In this document: positions 62,013-64,000 of the stretch, in pieces
Numbering within the stretch: position 1 is the first letter of the stretch
Layout: each line of letters begins with the position of its first letter
From: Bacillota bacterium
Lineage (GTDB): Bacteria; Bacillota; Clostridia; Lachnospirales; Lachnospiraceae
Assembly (NCBI GenBank): GCA_023412855.1
Contig: JAEZRJ010000010.1
Location: 32,433-96,432 of the forward strand
Direction of reading: 5' to 3'
Length of the DNA: 64,000 nt
Made by a program: the position numbers and the translations under genes
The notes under the pieces: generated by a model
What the model was told of the DNA's origin: nothing
The model's database searches: none
Seen by the model: only the letters and a program-made list of their open reading frames with translations

Positions 62013-63598
62013 GGTCGATTTACGGCTTCGGACGATACTTTCGCTTCCTCCTTCGCAGAGAACGGGCGATGAGTGCGGTGTGGATCGTCTGTGTGGCAGG
62101 ATCCGCCCTTTTGTTTGCCGGAATGTATCCTGGGCTGTTTCCCGATAAGGAGTCCATGCTTACTATGGCGACCATGATGAACACTCCTGCTATGGTAGCA
62201 CTGATGGGGCCAGTTTACGGTCTGGAATCCATAACGACAGCTATCATTATGGCGCAGGAATGTTTGATATGGTTTGTGTTGGCGGTAGCGATTATGAATA
62301 TTTTCTTCGTGAATAGGCACACCAGGATGGATGAGGAACTGGGACGGCACGAGATGTTTCGCGCTCTGCCCGTAGGACGGTTGACGGGGGCGGTGACAAC
62401 TCTGTTCGGCGCGTTTGTTTTAAACGCTGTCATCTCCATAATAACGGCGCTTGGGTTCATAATGTTACATATCGAAGGCGTTACGGCAACCGGCGCGTTT
62501 TCCTATTCCTTGTCCATGGGTGTGCAGGGATTTCTCTTCGCCGCCTTTACCTTGCTTGCGGCGCAGATGTTCTCCACTTCACGCGGAGTGATAGGCAGTG
62601 TGTTCGCACTTCTCGGTCTCTTCTACACTATGAGAATGTCCGGTGATATGGCAGACAGTGCTTTAAGCGTAATTTCCCCTTTGGGGCTGGGGCTTCGCGT
62701 ATACGCCTTTTATGAAGATAACTTCGTGCCTATCCTGATATTGCTTTTGGAAGCAGTTGTCGTCGGGGGTGCGGCGCTTCTTATCTGTGCCGGCAGAGAC
62801 CTTGGTGAGGGGATTTTGCCTGCCCGTAAAGGGAGAGAGCATGCCTCGCGCTTTCTGCGCGGTGAACTGGGGCTGGCATGGAGACTCTCCAGAGGAACGA
62901 TATTCGCATGGGGGCTTGGCCTGTTTGCCCTTGGGGTCTCTTACGGCTCGGTGCTGGGACAGATCGATGCCTTTGTAAATGACAATGAAATGATTAGGAA
63001 GATACTTAACACGGTAGGAAGCTACGACATTACGAACAATTATATTGTGCTGATACTGGCCATCGGGGCCATTCTTTCATCCGTTCCCGTAATGCTTCTG
63101 GCGGGCAGGATTCATGCCGAGGAAAAGCACGGGAGGCTGGAGCAGCTCTTTTCTAAATCTGTTTCCCGAATGAAAATGTTTCTCGCTTACATCGCACTTG
63201 CGTTTGCAGAGAGTTTTTTAAGCCTTTTTTTGCTGACTCTTGGTCTTTTTACGGCGGCATGGAGTACGGGGGCGGTGGAATTAGGTTCGCTCTTAAAAGC
63301 GGGATTTGCATATCTGCCTGCGTTGTGGGTAATGCTTAGTTTAAACGTATTGCTGGTGGGAGCTTTTCCCAGGCTGACCGCCCTGGTATGGGCAGTATTT
63401 TCCTATTCTTTCCTTATGATGTATTTCGGAAGGTTGCTCGATTTGCCTGAATGGGTGAATAAGCTTTCTCCCTTCGGAAATGTTCCTCAGCTTCCGGTTC
63501 AGGAATTCCGGTTAGAGCCGTTAATCGTAATGACCGTTCTTTCGCTGATTTTGGGAGCGATTGGACTTGTACGGTACGGATGCAGAGACATTGGATAG
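62009..63598 (+). CDS. ABC-2 type exporter permease, large two-half form
   Basis: A 529-residue membrane protein with about 12 hydrophobic segments in two similar halves (about 1-265 and 285-529), each of ABC-2 permease size. The segment [18 protein letters not shown] in the first half corresponds to [18 protein letters not shown] in the second, so the gene probably arose by duplication. It forms the channel for the coupled ATPase. A TIR element begins on the last base of the stop codon. Confidence 0.88.
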   Translation: MRSIYGFGRYFRFLLRRERAMSAVWIVCVAGSALLFAGMYPGLFPDKESMLTMATMMNTPAMVALMGPVYGLESITTAIIMAQECLIWFVLAVAIMNIFFVNRHTRMDEELGRHEMFRALPVGRLTGAVTTLFGAFVLNAVISIITALGFIMLHIEGVTATGAFSYSLSMGVQGFLFAAFTLLAAQMFSTSRGVIGSVFALLGLFYTMRMSGDMADSALSVISPLGLGLRVYAFYEDNFVPILILLLEAVVVGGAALLICAGRDLGEGILPARKGREHASRFLRGELGLAWRLSRGTIFAWGLGLFALGVSYGSVLGQIDAFVNDNEMIRKILNTVGSYDITNNYIVLILAIGAILSSVPVMLLAGRIHAEEKHGRLEQLFSKSVSRMKMFLAYIALAFAESFLSLFLLTLGLFTAAWSTGAVELGSLLKAGFAYLPALWVMLSLNVLLVGAFPRLTALVWAVFSYSFLMMYFGRLLDLPEWVNKLSPFGNVPQLPVQEFRLEPLIVMTVLSLILGAIGLVRYGCRDIG

Positions 63599-63858
63599 TT
63601 ACTGTTCACACAGTAGCTTAACACTTGCTGTTAAGCTACGTAAGAACATGATTAAACAAAAGTGTGCTCGTGTACTTCCGCAGCCCAATACATTAAAAGC
63701 CCGGCTTTTGTTCTGCGCGCGCAGCAGCGCATTTATCTTTCTTTAATAGGCGTACTTCCCTAATTAAAGAGATGATTTCTGCTTCGCAGGGCGAATTTAC
63801 ATGCAAAATTTTTGCATTGCAGAAATTCTGCGTTGCTGAGAACGGAGTGAACAGTAAC
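63598..63858 (+). repeat. 148-bp TIR element, copy E, with a nested insertion
   Basis: Both ends are perfect. A ~112-bp insert (63657-63768) interrupts it, flanked by direct repeats ATTAAA (63651 and 63763). The insert holds a AAAAGCC/GGCTTTT hairpin and a CTGCGCGCGCAG palindrome. The ORF crossing this stretch is a repeat artefact. Confidence 0.85.
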
Positions 63859-63897
63859 ATTGGATAAAAATTGATAAAAATATCATATTTCTTATCG

Positions 63898-63926
63898 TTG
63901 CAAAATGAAAAACCCTATGATATAAT
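63898..63926 (+). promoter_or_regulatory. Promoter for a gene beyond the right edge
   Basis: TTGCAA and a perfect TATAAT are separated by 17 bp. No start codon with a ribosome site is seen in the remaining 74 bp. Confidence 0.65.
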
Positions 63927-64000
63927 AGGAACGCTGGTAATGATAAAAAATTAACAATCATTGCAATCAACACTCATTCTGCTTCGGCAGACACATTATT

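Noticed and set aside
63561..63746. 61-codon ORF at the end of the ABC permease gene
   Set aside because: It is a translation of the TIR element and its insert. The same peptide start (CSHSSLTLAVKL) appears from the other copies.
1..64000. CRISPR array, tRNA, rRNA, transposase or prophage genes
   Set aside because: No regularly spaced direct repeats with unique spacers, no tRNA T-loop patterns in plausible cloverleafs, and no recombinase or transposase motifs were seen.

Overview
The window looks like a chromosomal segment of an anaerobic Firmicute, most likely a gut Lachnospiraceae (Clostridia). The grounds are AGGAGG-type ribosome binding sites, the long form of HPF, a CheA/CheW/CheR/CheB set with CheY-type regulators, GreA, an SDR resembling the clostridial YmfI group, and a galactan operon of ABC importer plus GH42 and GH53. 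Species cannot be fixed from this. No rRNA, tRNA, CRISPR array, transposase or phage gene was seen.

Layout. 1-5153: the 3' part of rsgA, two GNAT acetyltransferases, an AlkX/YcaQ-type DNA glycosylase coupled to a RidA protein, and a TetR regulator. 5193-15912: a chemotaxis operon in the order cheY, cheA, a five-PAS hybrid histidine kinase, a stand-alone receiver, cheW, an MCP, cheR, cheB. 16293-22859: acetyltransferases, an alpha/beta hydrolase, a small XRE regulator, a dCache MCP, and a MarR/flavin-reductase pair. 22909-28971: a gene-free stretch with a possible structured RNA, a MutS2-like ATPase without Smr domain, a GNAT, a Dus enzyme, an S66 carboxypeptidase and greA. 29593-32653: ribokinase followed by a LacI-type regulator fused to a second ribokinase. 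32797-44539: metF, an SDR, trxB, then surface-polysaccharide and cell-wall genes (GT2, pyruvyltransferase, flippase, SH3-NlpC/P60 hydrolase, GT10-like enzyme, M23 peptidase) with hpf among them. 44721-58458: a galactan/galactoside locus with two paralogous LacI regulators on either side of a chemoreceptor, an ABC importer (lipoprotein, two permeases), a TauE-like membrane protein, a 612-residue NodB-like protein of unknown function, a small zinc-ribbon protein, GH42 and GH53. 59045-63598: a CcdA-TlpA fusion, an Rrf2 regulator and an ABC-2 exporter.

How the parts may work together. In the galactan locus the GH53 and GH42 enzymes have no signal peptide, so imported galacto-oligosaccharides would be cut in the cytoplasm. 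TGCGCA-centred palindromes lie before the chemoreceptor and around the ABC promoter, which suggests that one or both LacI proteins control chemotaxis and uptake together. In the ribose locus, sensing and phosphorylation are joined in one polypeptide.

The intergenic DNA is unusually rich in short structured repeats without coding capacity. There are at least four families: a ~148-bp element with 12-bp terminal inverted repeats (five full-length copies, two fragments); a large palindrome whose arms change in a compensated way between copies; a ~126-bp element with 11-bp inverted ends; and a family with a GTGCAGC...GTGCTGC core. Several spurious ORFs, and the apparent N-terminal extension of CheR, come from these repeats. 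The other signals that most deserve follow-up are a head-to-tail cluster of DnaA boxes before hpf and the candidate RNA at 22951-23233.
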